Shown: piece by piece, positions 12,713 through 22,426 of the stretch | How the letters are laid out: every line of letters starts with the position of its first letter | Position numbering within the stretch: position 1 is the stretch's first letter | Assembly (NCBI GenBank): GCA_018105865.1 | Contig: CM030848.1 | Coordinates: 3,643,501-3,707,500 of the forward strand | Reading direction: 5' to 3' | DNA from: Metaphire vulgaris | Taxonomy: Eukaryota; Annelida; Clitellata; Crassiclitellata; Megascolecidae | Length of the DNA stretch: 64,000 bases | Made by a program: the position numbers and the translations under genes | The notes under the pieces: generated by a model | What the model saw: the letters and a program-made list of their open reading frames with translations, nothing else | Database searches by the model: none | Told to the model about the DNA's origin: nothing

Positions 12713-13250
12713 CCATGTCGGCCAGAACGGTTATTATTTAATTTTTCATGTCTTTGCATGCATACCTTGTATCAATATTGTCAGTAGCCTAATAAAGCGA
12801 GTAGATATTTTGCTAACATGTTTAGCAACCAGATGTAATATTTGTTTAATTTCCGGGATTATCATCTGTGGTCAAATTGTCTCTGTGACCTCGCTGGACT
12901 ATGTTTTGTGTAGCAGCTAAAAGTAGAGCTTCTGCTATTGTTTTTAGGCAGTGCCGGTTTTCGGCAATTTGTTTTGCATATGTTTCACTTTGCAATTGTA
13001 TTGCACTTTCAGTGCTGTGGCCCTTTAGATGCTTGTATTCCTGCCACATAAACATTGTCGTCTTATTATGAGGATAAAATTCTTGGGAATTATATTTAAA
13101 ACAGGAGAAAATGCAATTATTGATTTTATAGCGCCTATCTGAGTGATTGTCTATTTGAAAATGGACCATACGAGCAATAATATTATTGGGGTAGAACAAA
13201 CACCTCGGACTTTGAGAGGTCAGTACGGCCGCTACTGGTGATCATGTAGC
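12713..13250. other. No recognised feature
   Basis: AT-rich sequence with short open frames on both strands. I looked here on the minus strand for the rest of the lectin domain and found no WxW or C-terminal lectin cysteine pattern. Confidence 0.5.

Positions 13251-13304
<54 letters not shown>
13251..13304. repeat. (ACAG)n microsatellite
   Basis: About thirteen uninterrupted ACAG/GACA units. Confidence 0.97.
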
Positions 13305-13306
<2 letters not shown>

Positions 13307-13810
13307 TAGAGCTGGCATTTTAAAACAATGGCAATCCTAAAACAATGTTAGAATTTCACCAGTTCATGCTGACGTTAAAGCAGACTTTGAGCTGCTTTGA
13401 GCTGAGATGGAGAATTTTCGACGTGGCAGATACGGACAGACAGATGGACACGGACATAGGCACTGGCATACAGAGGGTACGACTTTCAGATATAATAGGA
13501 ATGAAAAGATATTGTAAGTCAGTCGGAGTCGCGATCAATCGTCGGTGATGGGTTTTCGGGCACTAAATTATGTGGTAGAAATCTGAACATTTAAACTACC
13601 TAAAATAGTAAAAATGTAGGCAGTATAAATGTTACGTTTAAGACTTTAAACATTTGTACTCAATATTCTGTATTCAATTGCAATTTGAGCAGTTCGCCCA
13701 TTAAACATTATCAAACTCTGCTCGGTGATCGCCGCCTTTCAAGTTGACTGAAACTGCCAGATACAAGACACATCTTACTGTAGAGTAGTGTTTTCGATGC
13801 ATATACTCAC

Positions 13811-13992
13811 GAGATGCTGAATACGAAGCTATTTTCAGTTTCGTTGTTGATGCTGATTAGGTGAGCATCCATGTTATCGCAAGCAATCCCTGCATTTGAC
13901 AGAGACATCTGGTCCGTTGACGCTAGATAACAGTAGCCAATGTATTCGACCCAAGGTTCGGATGAGCGACAAGCGTACGATGCTGTGGTAAT
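13811..13992 (-). CDS. C-type lectin-like domain exon, first half
   Basis: On the minus strand the acceptor CCTATTCCAG precedes ATTACCACAG at 13992, and the donor CTC/GTGAGTATAT closes the exon at 13811. The frame reads ITTASYACRSSEPWVEYIGY, then CYLASTDQMSLSNAGIACDN and MDAHLISINNETENSFVFS. This is the opening of a C-type lectin fold: GYCY, a hydrophobic beta strand, A..AC, AHLISI and E..F. The second half (WIG loop, ligand-binding motif, last two cysteines) should be in later exons, which I cannot find before base 1. The exon begins in phase 0, matching the phase-0 end of the PAN exon at 20520-20903, so I infer one gene read right to left. The intron between them is 6.5 kb and full of transposons. 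Confidence 0.7.
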
Positions 13993-14103
13993 CTGGAATA
14001 GGCTTAAGCCGGCAGTCGATCTGAACATTTGACCTGATGAAGGGAGCGTTGAAACTGGCGATTCTGAAACTTTAATGTTATATGCAGTTCGATTAAGCTT
14101 TGC

Positions 14104-14449
14104 ATGCACAAAGAAAAAAGGTAAAGGTAGTCCCATACTCGATTTTCGAGCGTTGGGGCCGGTGTTGATCTCCGGTTACTAGGCAAGCAGCAACGCAGGT
14201 GGCTTGCGCCATTAATCTAGAGTAGGTTGCCATTACTTTCTCTAGACCCACGTTTTACCCTTCGCAGCTTAACGCTGCTACCAATTTATCGACGCCTAAG
14301 CGATGAACGGCTTGGTTGGCCGCCGGCACCACGGCTAGAATCCGGGATGGTCACCCATCCAAGTACTAACCGCGCTCGACGTTGCCTTAACTTCGGTGTT
14401 CTGACGGTAACCGATCGCACAGCGCCAAGTAGGCCGGGTATGCACAAAG
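14104..14449 (-). mobile_element. 5S rRNA-derived SINE (SINE3 class), full length
   Basis: On the minus strand from 14439 the head contains CACCGAAGTTAAGGCAACGT and GGTTAGTACTTGGATGGGTG followed by ACC, clear 5S rRNA sequence including the internal promoter region. A body of about 200 bp follows and ends GGGACTACCTTTACCTTTTTT. Identical 10-bp target duplications ATGCACAAAG flank it (14104-14113 and 14440-14449). The body resembles that of the tRNA-headed SINE at 15126-16299 (GATTAATGGCGC, GGAGATCAACACCG, GGGACTACCTTTAC). It lies in the intron of the lectin-like gene. Confidence 0.9.
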
Positions 14450-15125
14450 AGCTTGACATTAACTTACGTCTTTAGAAAATTGCAAGAAAAATATGCCTGG
14501 AAGTCAGTCAAACAGAATTTTAATGCAAAATGCTTAATTAAAAGTCAGTTTCAGCCACGTCATATTGGCAGCTGAATAAACCGCAAAAAATATCCGGCTG
14601 AATTATCCTCTTAACTGTGCAAATGCATTCGTTCGGATATATCACCCTAAGATTTTTGCCCAAATCGAATGTTTCGCGGATAAATTTTGCAAGTGGAGCA
14701 CCCGTCAATTTAATGCCAGCTTATCATTCACGCGTATAATTATTATAATGATAACTATTTCTGATATATATCCGAAGTACATATTTCCTAAGTGAGCCGC
14801 ACTTAAAGCGAGTGAAAAAGATTTAAAGACCTGTTAAACATTGGAGTGAAAATAGTTTGGACGGGGTTTTCTACGTAAACAATTATTAAAGAGAGCACTT
14901 ATTTATAGAACATTATTGCGACAACAACATGAATGTCTAGGTAGATGCAACCTAGATCTTGACCTGTTTCTTCTTTCTCGCAACTTGTTTCTTCAGCCAA
15001 AATTGACTGAAATAAAAGCAGTCTTTAAAATTAATTCCGTAACAGTGTTCATTCTAGAGTTGTAGTTACACATTACTCGGCAACAGGATATGCGCATTGG
15101 TAGACTAAGTAATTGACTAGACTAG
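14450..15125. other. No recognised feature (intron)
   Basis: AT-rich sequence without open frames of note, repeats or terminal inverted repeats that I can see. Confidence 0.5.
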
Positions 15126-15240
15126 TAAAGTAAAGTTATCCCTGAGCACTCAAGACAAACTTCAAGGCTCACATGAGCGGTGCTGATCTCCGTTTCATAG
15201 ACCCTCAGCCAGGCGACTAGTGCAAGTTACATGATACGAG

Positions 15241-16123
15241 CAGTGATGGGCACTAGTTAACTAAAACAGTTATAACTATTAGTTTAACTGGAAAAATTTA
15301 GTTGAAGCAATAGATCAACTACTTTTTTTCTGAACTAGTTACAACAATAGTTTAACTACTTTTTTAAATAGTTACAACTAAAAGTTTAACTACTTTTTGC
15401 CAACTTGTTATTATACTGCTTATTTCTTATTGCTCTTTATACTGAAACATGAAAATGAACTACACAAGTCTTGCTGACATTGTTGTTGACCCTTCTGATC
15501 GTGATAATCACATTGTTTGATGTAAGTACTGCCTGCATAAGTCTTCAGGGGCAGTTCCACGTTGGGGATGACTGGGGATGCATCCCCCACCAGCCCACCA
15601 AAAATGTGCGTGTGGCTTTGATCAATTTAAGAGAAATATTTTTGGTTGTTATTTCTTGGTAGTACTTTAGTCTAATAGTATATTTACTGACTAACTACAG
15701 TTCGGTTTTTGCACTATTACTTTGTACAACCAGACTAAAATGCTTTTAAACAGTGTCGATTCTGAACATTATAGTTTATAAATCAAATCTACAAATTTCT
15801 TCTAAACTATTTGCATATAATTCCTTTGACAATTGGCGGCGGGATCTTCCTAGAAATTCACTGCATCCCCCCACCAAGAGTTTTTGGAGCCGCCACTGTA
15901 AGCCTTCATAGATTACGGTGATTTCTTTGTGTTTGATTGAAAGGAGTCGAATAATTTAAAAAATACAAAAAGTTGCAAAATAGTTGGAAATAATTTAATT
16001 ACTTTAAAAAGTTTGTTAACTTTTTCTTTAAAATTGTAACTAATAGTTAAAATATTAGTTTTACAAATATTTTGTTGAAAAAGTTTAGTTTAACTACTTG
16101 TTTCCAACTAGTGCCCATCACTG
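15241..16123. mobile_element. hAT MITE with CAGTGATGGGCACTAGTT ends
   Basis: Termini CAGTGATGGGCACTAGTT and AACTAGTGCCCATCACTG are inverted repeats; GATACGAG flanks both sides (15233-15240, 16124-16131). The body consists of TAGTTA/TTAACT-rich palindromic sequence without coding capacity. It sits in the tRNA SINE and carries a second hAT at 15546-15898. Confidence 0.95.
15546..15898. mobile_element. hAT element nested in hAT MITE
   Basis: The right end GGAGCCGCCACTG pairs with a diverged left end CAGGGGCAGTTCC; flanks TAAGTCTT and TAAGCCTT differ at one base. Non-coding, and related to the CAGTGGCGG families elsewhere in the window. Removing it restores the surrounding MITE. Confidence 0.85.
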
Positions 16124-16483
16124 GATACGAGGCCAGTGTTCTCATGCAACGCGCTTGATTAATCCGCTACTCAGTCGTCGTACTATCTGGCGAAAAAGGC
16201 TAGGTCTGCCTTAGGGCTCCTGTGGGTCTCAAACCCGCGATCTTCTGTTCCATCGTTCAACGTTGCTACCACTCTGCTAACTTTCCGCCCAGTCATAGAG
16301 TGTAAGGTGTGAAAATTGAGGTAACAGTTAATAATTAAGATATATTGCATAGCATATCGTATCAAAGACGGCCGACAAATCTAACAAGCACAACGCTCCA
16401 ACAGACACCCACATAGACATCAAATATTGAACAGACAGAATAGATGCTTAGGAAGAATGAAATGCGGTATGCTGAATGTCAAA

Positions 16484-16663
16484 CTGTGGCAGCTCAAGGA
16501 TTTGGCAAATAGGGGGCGTTAAGGTGACAACTTCTAAGCATGGGGTCAACCATTTGTTGATAGGTATGTAGTAGTAAGTATAGGGTCCCAACAGCGTGCC
16601 ACTGGGGCAGGCATTCAGTAAGAGGCACGGGACCTTCCCGAATCCTCTATGTGGAGCCGCCTG
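16484..16663 (-). mobile_element. 180-bp hAT MITE (family A), diverged
   Basis: Reverse complement reads like the family A copies (GGGACCCTATACTTA, CAAATGGTTG, CCATGCTTAGAAGTTG, GCCAAATCCTTGAGC). The ends are worn, and the flanks share ATGTC only. Size matches the other copies (177-184 bp). Confidence 0.8.
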
Positions 16664-17179
16664 ATGTCGTGGCAATAATTGCATCATAAGAAACGTATAT
16701 TTATTCAAATAGTCGACACACGTTCGACAATTTTTTATAATCTTCAAATTCGAGACGTCTGTAGCGCGATAATTTATTCGGTGATGGTAGGATTTTCAGT
16801 AATCAGTGGCGGCTCCACATTGGAGGCACGGGGGCGTGCCGTCTATTGGATTGCCTGCCCCTAGCAGCCCCCCATCCCTTAATCTTTAGACATCTCAACA
16901 ATGGTTGCCATAAAAACCTATATACAAGTGGAGAATTGTGGAAAATGGTGGAAAACGTAAAACTTGCTTTAACTTTCGGCTGTTTTTGCCATATATTTTA
17001 GAGGATAGGGGTCAGCTTGGAATCGGATTTGGGATGAGCCCAAAACCACGTCTAGACGGGAGCCGCAGTAAAACCGTTAACAGCTGGATTAATATCTCGC
17101 GAGAGAACTTTACAGTAGTGTCACGGCGGAACGTCATTAAGAAGCGCTGTGGTGATGACAACACCGGTTGGCGTCGAAC

Positions 17180-17363
17180 CAGTGGCGGCTCCACCGAGGA
17201 GTCAGAGGGGCCCGTGTCCCCCTATTGAGTGTCTGCCCCAGTGTTTCCCCAGTTGGGACCCTATATTTAATGCTACATACACTAAACAACAAATGGTTGG
17301 CCCCATGATTAGAAGTTGCCACCCCAACGGCCCCCCACTTGCCAAATCCTAGAGCCGCCACTG
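17180..17363 (+). mobile_element. 184-bp hAT MITE (family A)
   Basis: Termini CAGTGGCGGCTCCACC and TCCTAGAGCCGCCACTG with exact 8-bp duplication CGTCGAAC (17172-17179, 17364-17371). About the same length as and close in sequence to 42120-42296. Nested in the larger family A element, so it inserted later. Confidence 0.96.
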
Positions 17364-17550
17364 CGTCGAACTATCATTAACTAGTGAGGTAGTTTAAATG
17401 TTTATCTGTAGTCAAGCAATTAGGACCAGCAGTGGAGCCGGCATGGACTACTTTTGTAGTTCAAGACTATTGGACATATTAACTGCATAAATGTAAGCCT
17501 ATGTGTTCTGGAAATTAAATAATTAAATTAAATGATACATAGAGAGAAAA

Positions 17551-17570
17551 AGAAAGAGAGAGAGGAGAGA

Positions 17571-17655
<85 letters not shown>
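17551..17655. repeat. (GA)n microsatellite
   Basis: About 105 bp of GA dinucleotides with a single interruption. It produces a spurious Arg-Glu open frame. Confidence 0.97.
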
Positions 17656-17766
17656 CAGACAGTCGAACAACTCGGATTAGACCGTCGTTATTGGCTTATA
17701 ATTATATGGCAGATATCAGGCTTCAATTTGCCAATCCAACACGAATAAAGTTTGACAAAGACACAG

Positions 17767-18198
17767 TGATGTGACGTCTCGAGACACTGTCTCGCCTTGA
17801 GACAGTCTCGAGACAGTATCTTCAATGTCTCGGTCTTGGCCTTGGTCTCGTCGCTACTGTCTTGGTCTGCGATTCAAGACCGAGACAGTGGGTTTTCTGA
17901 ACTTTTTACACTGTTAGGAATAATGTTTTCTGTGGTAGATGTCTTCCGAATTATGGGGCTATACGAGATTGTCACTGTTGGAACCCTTCGTGAATAATAA
18001 ATAATATAATATGTTTGTGTAGATATATCTGTGCCAAATTTTCGTAATTTTATGGCTGATGTTGATAAAAAAGTTGTGAATCTATTTTATCTGTTTTCTT
18101 GATGTTTCAAATTACTGTCTTGGTCTTGGTTTTGATGGTTAGTGTCTTGGTCTTGGTCTCGGTCTTGCCACTTACTGTCTTGGTCACATCCCTTGAAA
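17767..18198. mobile_element. Foldback element with GTCTCGAGAC repeats
   Basis: The start GATGTGACGTCTCGAGACAC and the end ACTGTCTTGGTCACATCCC are imperfect inverted repeats (GATGTGAC/GTCACATC). Between them TGTCTTGGTCTTGG-type repeats recur in both orientations. No target duplication is clear, so the superfamily is undetermined. Confidence 0.6.
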
Positions 18199-18558
18199 GA
18201 CGATAGTGTTTAAAAATCATCTGAACCAGTCGATCCATGCCCGTCTGTTGTCAAAGATGTCAAATTGCCAAACGAAGACAATGACGACATCTTGAAGGAC
18301 TTTTGCTGAAGATGAAGCATTCATTCACAGCAGCTTGACAATGGTATGTTGCAGTTTTATAACTTCTTTGCAAACACATGTGGGTCTAAGCTTACTTACT
18401 GATTTTTAGCAATTGCTCGATACTCAATTCTGAACAAAGGTTTGCTTAACATGTTAATTTGTCAAAATATGCTGCTATATTCCATATGAATTTATTGCAG
18501 AAAATTTGAAATTCGGTTTAAATTTGCCCTAAGCATGGATGACCTAATTATGCCATTA

Positions 18559-18998
18559 AAGGCTGTCCATTAATGACGTGAACAAAATAGGGGAGGGGTT
18601 TGAAAAAGTTTGACACTTGTTGACAGGGGGAGGGTAAAGATAAATTGACGTCAGCAATTTCATTTTTGACAATAAATTTAAGAAATAAAAAATATTAATT
18701 TCCATAATTCTATTTGAGCAGCAAAGCCAGCCAATATAAATTATTTTTAGCTTGTAGGAAAAGTGGTTAAAAGTTTTGAACATAATTTCGTTAGGGGAAA
18801 GTCTGACAGTTGTTACCAAAGGAGGGGCTAAAAATTGTCTAAATGTTTTGACATAATTAATGGACGGCCCCTTGTAGGGGAGGGTTCACAGTTTTTGACA
18901 TAATTTTAGGGGGTCATCAAAAATTTGATAGTTGCTGATAAGGTAGGTCAAGAATTGCCAAAGAATTGTTGACGTAATTAATTAATGGACAGTCCCTT
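18559..18998. mobile_element. Foldback MITE with CTGTCCATTAAT ends
   Basis: The left end GGCTGTCCATTAATGACGTG pairs with the right end ATTAATTAATGGACAGTCC. A second copy of the right end (TAATTAATGGACGGCCCC) lies at 18855-18873, so the element has a partial internal duplication or two overlapping copies. Confidence 0.7.
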
Positions 18999-19266
18999 AG
19001 GCCTAATGAATTTGGTTTGTAGACTCTTATAGCAACAATTTCATGGCTGAGTGATTCTAACTCTTAAAACCAAACATTTATAAATTAAATGCAATTAAAT
19101 CCAGATAATACACGCTAACTTTTATACAAGTTGTTCGAGTATGCAACTTTGGACTCGCATCGAGGGCGATGTTCTTCCTGTATATTATGATTTATGAAAA
19201 ATAGTTGGCCCCTGCGTAGAAGTTGAACCCCACTTGCCAAATCCTAGAGCTGCCGCTGTCAGTAAT

Positions 19267-20192
19267 GTAGAGAAAATATAACTGACATAAGATGACGTGA
19301 GACCACCAGACGATTGGGATATGTAATGCAAACCAGTTATTAGACCTATAGGCCCAAAGCATCATGTAAGTTGAAACATCATCGTGACGACATCGCGAAT
19401 TTGACGAATTTGTTTTGTTTGATTTTGCTTTGTTCAGATTGAGCAGGGGGATGTAATGCTAATAGGATTACTCACAATTTTCAATAGACTAAAGAAGACT
19501 TAGAGGTACACAAACAAGACATTTATATTTATAGCAGATACTTTTGAATTCTAAATACATAAAGACCAAAAAGACTTAAACACAGAAAATATCAAACTTG
19601 CTATTATGAAAAGTCAATAGTTAAAAGCTTGATAGCACACTGCTGCCCGTGATATTATAAGGTCAATATTTTTGTCGACAATACTACCTACATAATCCAT
19701 TTCCGTCTTCGTCATTTTGTGTTCCACTTATTCAGGCATTCAGCGCCATAAACTTTGTCTTACCACTGAATCATTCACAATTCCGGTTTGTTTTCTTAAC
19801 AGTCGAATGAGTGCTATCGATTCATGTATCGTCTTTGTATGTATCAGAAACAAGAAGATAATAGCAATCATTTTCCGTCGGCTTGAGATTTTCAGTAGCA
19901 TTCAAGAATTTCTTGAGAAATTCGTGGTTTTTCATTGAGATTTGATTTCGAGAGGGAAGCCAGAACATTCAAAAAATTAAAATATCCCGCAATATCAGAA
20001 ACTGAAGATAACCGAGATCTGTTAATAGCAGCTCTGCGCGTAACTCGTTCAATAATGGCAAATCTTGCTCAGAGTAACTACAGCATAGTAGTTTTCATTA
20101 TCATTATTATTATAATCATTATCATTATTAGTATAATAATTTTATCTATTAGGGGCTTATTGATTAGCCTACCTAAACGCTGTATTTTGGAA
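19267..20192. other. No recognised gene (intron)
   Basis: Short open frames only. An (ATT)n-like run occurs at 20096-20135. Nothing else is recognisable. Confidence 0.5.
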
Positions 20193-20200
20193 TCACACGG

Positions 20201-20484
20201 CAGTGGCGGTTCCAGGATCTCTTGGTGGGGGATGAAATGAATTCGTAGGAAGTTGGTGGGTGGATGAAAAGAGATGGGGAAAATCATTAAAAGAAAAATT
20301 TTCCCCTAATTTGACTACAATTTTACCGACAAAATAGGTTGACAAGCAGAAAAAGGTCATCCGCACGTTTTTCACCGTAGTTTTAGTACTGTTTTACTAG
20401 ACTTTAAAAAAATTCCCAAGAGAAAAAGGTCTGGTGGTCCGTGGGGATGCAGCTCCACTCATCCCCCACGTGGAACCGCCACTG
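20201..20484. mobile_element. hAT MITE with CAGTGGCGGTTCCA ends
   Basis: Termini CAGTGGCGGTTCCAGGATCT and ATCCCCCACGTGGAACCGCC plus ACTG are inverted repeats. The flanks TCACACGG and CCACTAGG agree at five of eight positions. It lies 35 bp downstream of the donor of the PAN exon. Its ends are close to those of 32463-34465, a larger relative. Confidence 0.85.
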
Positions 20485-20519
20485 CCACTAGGAGACGAAC
20501 TGATAATACAGAGTCTTAC

Positions 20520-20903
20520 CGTGTAATGTATACAACCGCGTTGAATCGTGCATTTTGTCGGAACGTACCCATAGAATTCGCAATAATTTGAACAAGGTTT
20601 CCAGTTGAAGCAGATGCAGTTTGGTTCCCGTTGGCACTTCCAAGCGCACAGCGTTGATTCCGATGGCGGTTCTATGTTGATTACCGGAAGGTCTAGATCT
20701 TGGAGGCGGAGGACAAAAGATGGCGAACCAAGAGCACATAAGCTGCTTCCGTTTGACAGTTCTAGTGTCATATAAGAAGAGACTGAATTGACGTTATTAG
20801 TTGCCAACGATGCAAAAGTTATTGCAGAAACGGCGAGGAGGACGAATGACCAGACGAAAGATGCGTCAGTGACAGGTGATTCCATTTGTTTATTTGGTAA
20901 CAT
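20520..20903 (-). CDS. Secreted PAN/apple-domain protein, first exon
   Basis: The first Met is at 20903, a second at 20885. A hydrophobic signal (FVWSFVLLAVSAITFASLA, residues 16-34) is followed by a PAN/apple-like domain with Cys at residues 56, 86, 90, 96, 98, 104, 108, 118 and 124. The core CAWKCQREPNCICFNW and the closing GCIHYT are typical of PAN modules in secreted animal adhesion proteins. The frame runs into the donor ACG/GTAAGA at 20520 in phase 0, which fits the lectin exon at 13811-13992. I infer a secreted PAN plus C-type lectin protein; ligand unknown. Upstream exons are not excluded. A hAT MITE sits just inside the intron. Confidence 0.72.
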
Positions 20904-21315
20904 TCGATAGTAAAATCTCGTCAGTCAGAAGCAGTTTTTTAATTTCATGAATTCGTGGAATTCAGGACTTAATTTTTACAAGAAATTGTGCAGTCTCAAA
21001 GCCTTAAAGAGATGATTTGTGCTATGTCTCTCTCTAAGACGTTGATTTCGAACTAGCCAATTGGGTTGAATTATCTTGGTTCCAGAATTCTTTCTAAGAC
21101 GTCAGCACTGTTTCTAATCAAGCAAATAAAGTCGAATTAAAAGACTTTATAGAGCTTAACATAACGCGAAACGCGAATTCTATATAATAATCGCTGTTAG
21201 TCTATTTCAAAGTGATCGCGAATAAGCAACAATGCAGTCCATTAACTCTCAAATCGATGCCGAACTGAAACAAGTGGCGCGCTCCTTTGAAGTCCATCGT
21301 TGACGCAAAAATAAG

Positions 21316-21361
<46 letters not shown>

Positions 21362-21404
21362 CGATCGCTGCGTGTCACGTGTGTATGCCTCACTTTAAAA
21401 CATC
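20904..21404. other. No gene; (TA)n at 21319-21357
   Basis: This is the upstream side of the PAN exon and may hold its promoter, but I see no TATA box or other element I would call. A TA dinucleotide run lies near the far end. Confidence 0.5.
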
Positions 21405-21560
21405 ACTCGATTCTAGGTCATTTGCAGTGTCAGGGCCACAGACATGGAACAATCATCCGATGTCAGTGAAATCATTCAGTTTTCTGTAATTCTTCGAGAG
21501 AAATCTAAAGGCACATCTGTTACGCCTTAGATTATATTCAATTCATTACATGACAACTGT
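21405..21560 (+). pseudogene. CR1-like LINE C-terminal fragment
   Basis: The plus frame reads RSFAVSGPQTWNNHPMSVKS then an in-frame stop and RNLKAHLLRLRLY, the usual end of CR1-like RTs. No more of the element is present. Confidence 0.7.
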
Positions 21561-22014
21561 TATTTAATCAAATTTTTTTATAGCTGAGCGATGTAATGTG
21601 CCCTTGTTCCTAGCATTTGGTAATATGGCGCACAAGAAACAGAGATTGTCTTATACCCCAACCTGGGTTACACCCCCGGTTTGTGACAGACACCCCCTGC
21701 CCATACACTCCTTCTCAGGGGTGGTGTTGGCTATCACCAAAACAGACTGTTGTTCAAGCTATTCAGTTAAAATTATAAAATGTCATCCATTTCAGATGGA
21801 CTCGTGTAATCATGGTCAACGTCATCCTACTGGGGAAGTTTTGATATTCACAATTCATTATCGTGCTTATCTTTGGGAATTTTAGAGCTTCGGTGATTCG
21901 ACATATCGATCTGCTTGGTTTTCGATAGCAATTCTATGTTTGGTGCTGCTGCGTTAACATTTAGCAGTCGGCTACTTTACTTTTTTACCTTTCTTCCGAG
22001 GATCAGGGCGCGAT

Positions 22015-22290
22015 CTGTAGGGGGAAAAGAAATTCCCCCCACTGCCCAACTGCATTCCCCTACTCCATCCCCCAACTGCATCCCCCAACTGCATCCCCAA
22101 CTGCATCCCCTACTAGCTCTCCCCACAACTGCATCCCCCCACTGCTAAATTTTCCCAACAACTACACCTCCAAGCTCCACATATCCCCCTCCCACTGCAT
22201 CCAGGTCACAAATCGCACCCTGCCGAAGACCAAGCATCAAACCCCCAACCTGCCACCTCCTCCGCCCAATTCTATTCTCCCTGGGTCACC
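22015..22290. repeat. C-rich low-complexity sequence
   Basis: CCCCCAACTGCATCCCC-like units are repeated irregularly. No gene; the rest of 21561-22420 shows nothing recognisable except a GGGGTGRTGTTGGCTATC block also found near 33240. Confidence 0.8.
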
Positions 22291-22426
22291 TATATCAGTG
22301 GGCTCCAAAGTACGACCCGCTGGCCTGATACGGTCCGCCAAGACCTTTAATCCTGCCCGCTGCAGGAAATGAGGAACATGCGCAAATCTATTAGAATCCC
22401 TTTATCGCTGTCTGTGTCATAAAGAG

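Larger units (their letters stand above)
15126..16299 (-). mobile_element. tRNA-derived SINE, split by a hAT element
   Basis: Minus strand from about 16299: the head has an A box TAGCAGAGTGGTAG and a B box GGTTTGAGACC, placed as in a tRNA. The body continues to 16124, is interrupted by the hAT element at 15241-16123, resumes at 15240 and ends GGATAACTTTACTTTAC near 15126. Without the insert it is about 283 bp. Its 3' half shares GGAGATCARCACCG and the ACTTTAC tail with the 5S-headed SINE. No convincing target duplication was found. Confidence 0.8.
16804..19258. mobile_element. 2.45-kb composite hAT element (family A ends)
   Basis: The left end CAGTGGCGGCTCCACATTGG at 16804 and right end CACTTGCCAAATCCTAGAGC plus TGCCGCTG at 19258 belong to family A, and TCAGTAAT flanks both sides exactly (16796-16803, 19259-19266). 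The interior holds a younger family A MITE, a GA microsatellite and two other foldback elements. No transposase is recognisable. Confidence 0.85.

Noticed and set aside
13251..13304. Regulatory repeat
   Set aside because: Plain ACAG microsatellite; no function can be read from it.
14320..14440. A functional 5S rRNA gene on the minus strand
   Set aside because: Only part of the 5S sequence is kept, a 200-bp unrelated body follows without a T-run terminator directly after it, and 10-bp target duplications flank the whole unit. It is a SINE.
16200..16299. A tRNA gene on the minus strand
   Set aside because: A and B boxes are present, but the cloverleaf arms do not pair well and the sequence continues into a SINE body.
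17532..17774. Arg-Glu repeat protein
   Set aside because: Translation of a (GA)n microsatellite.
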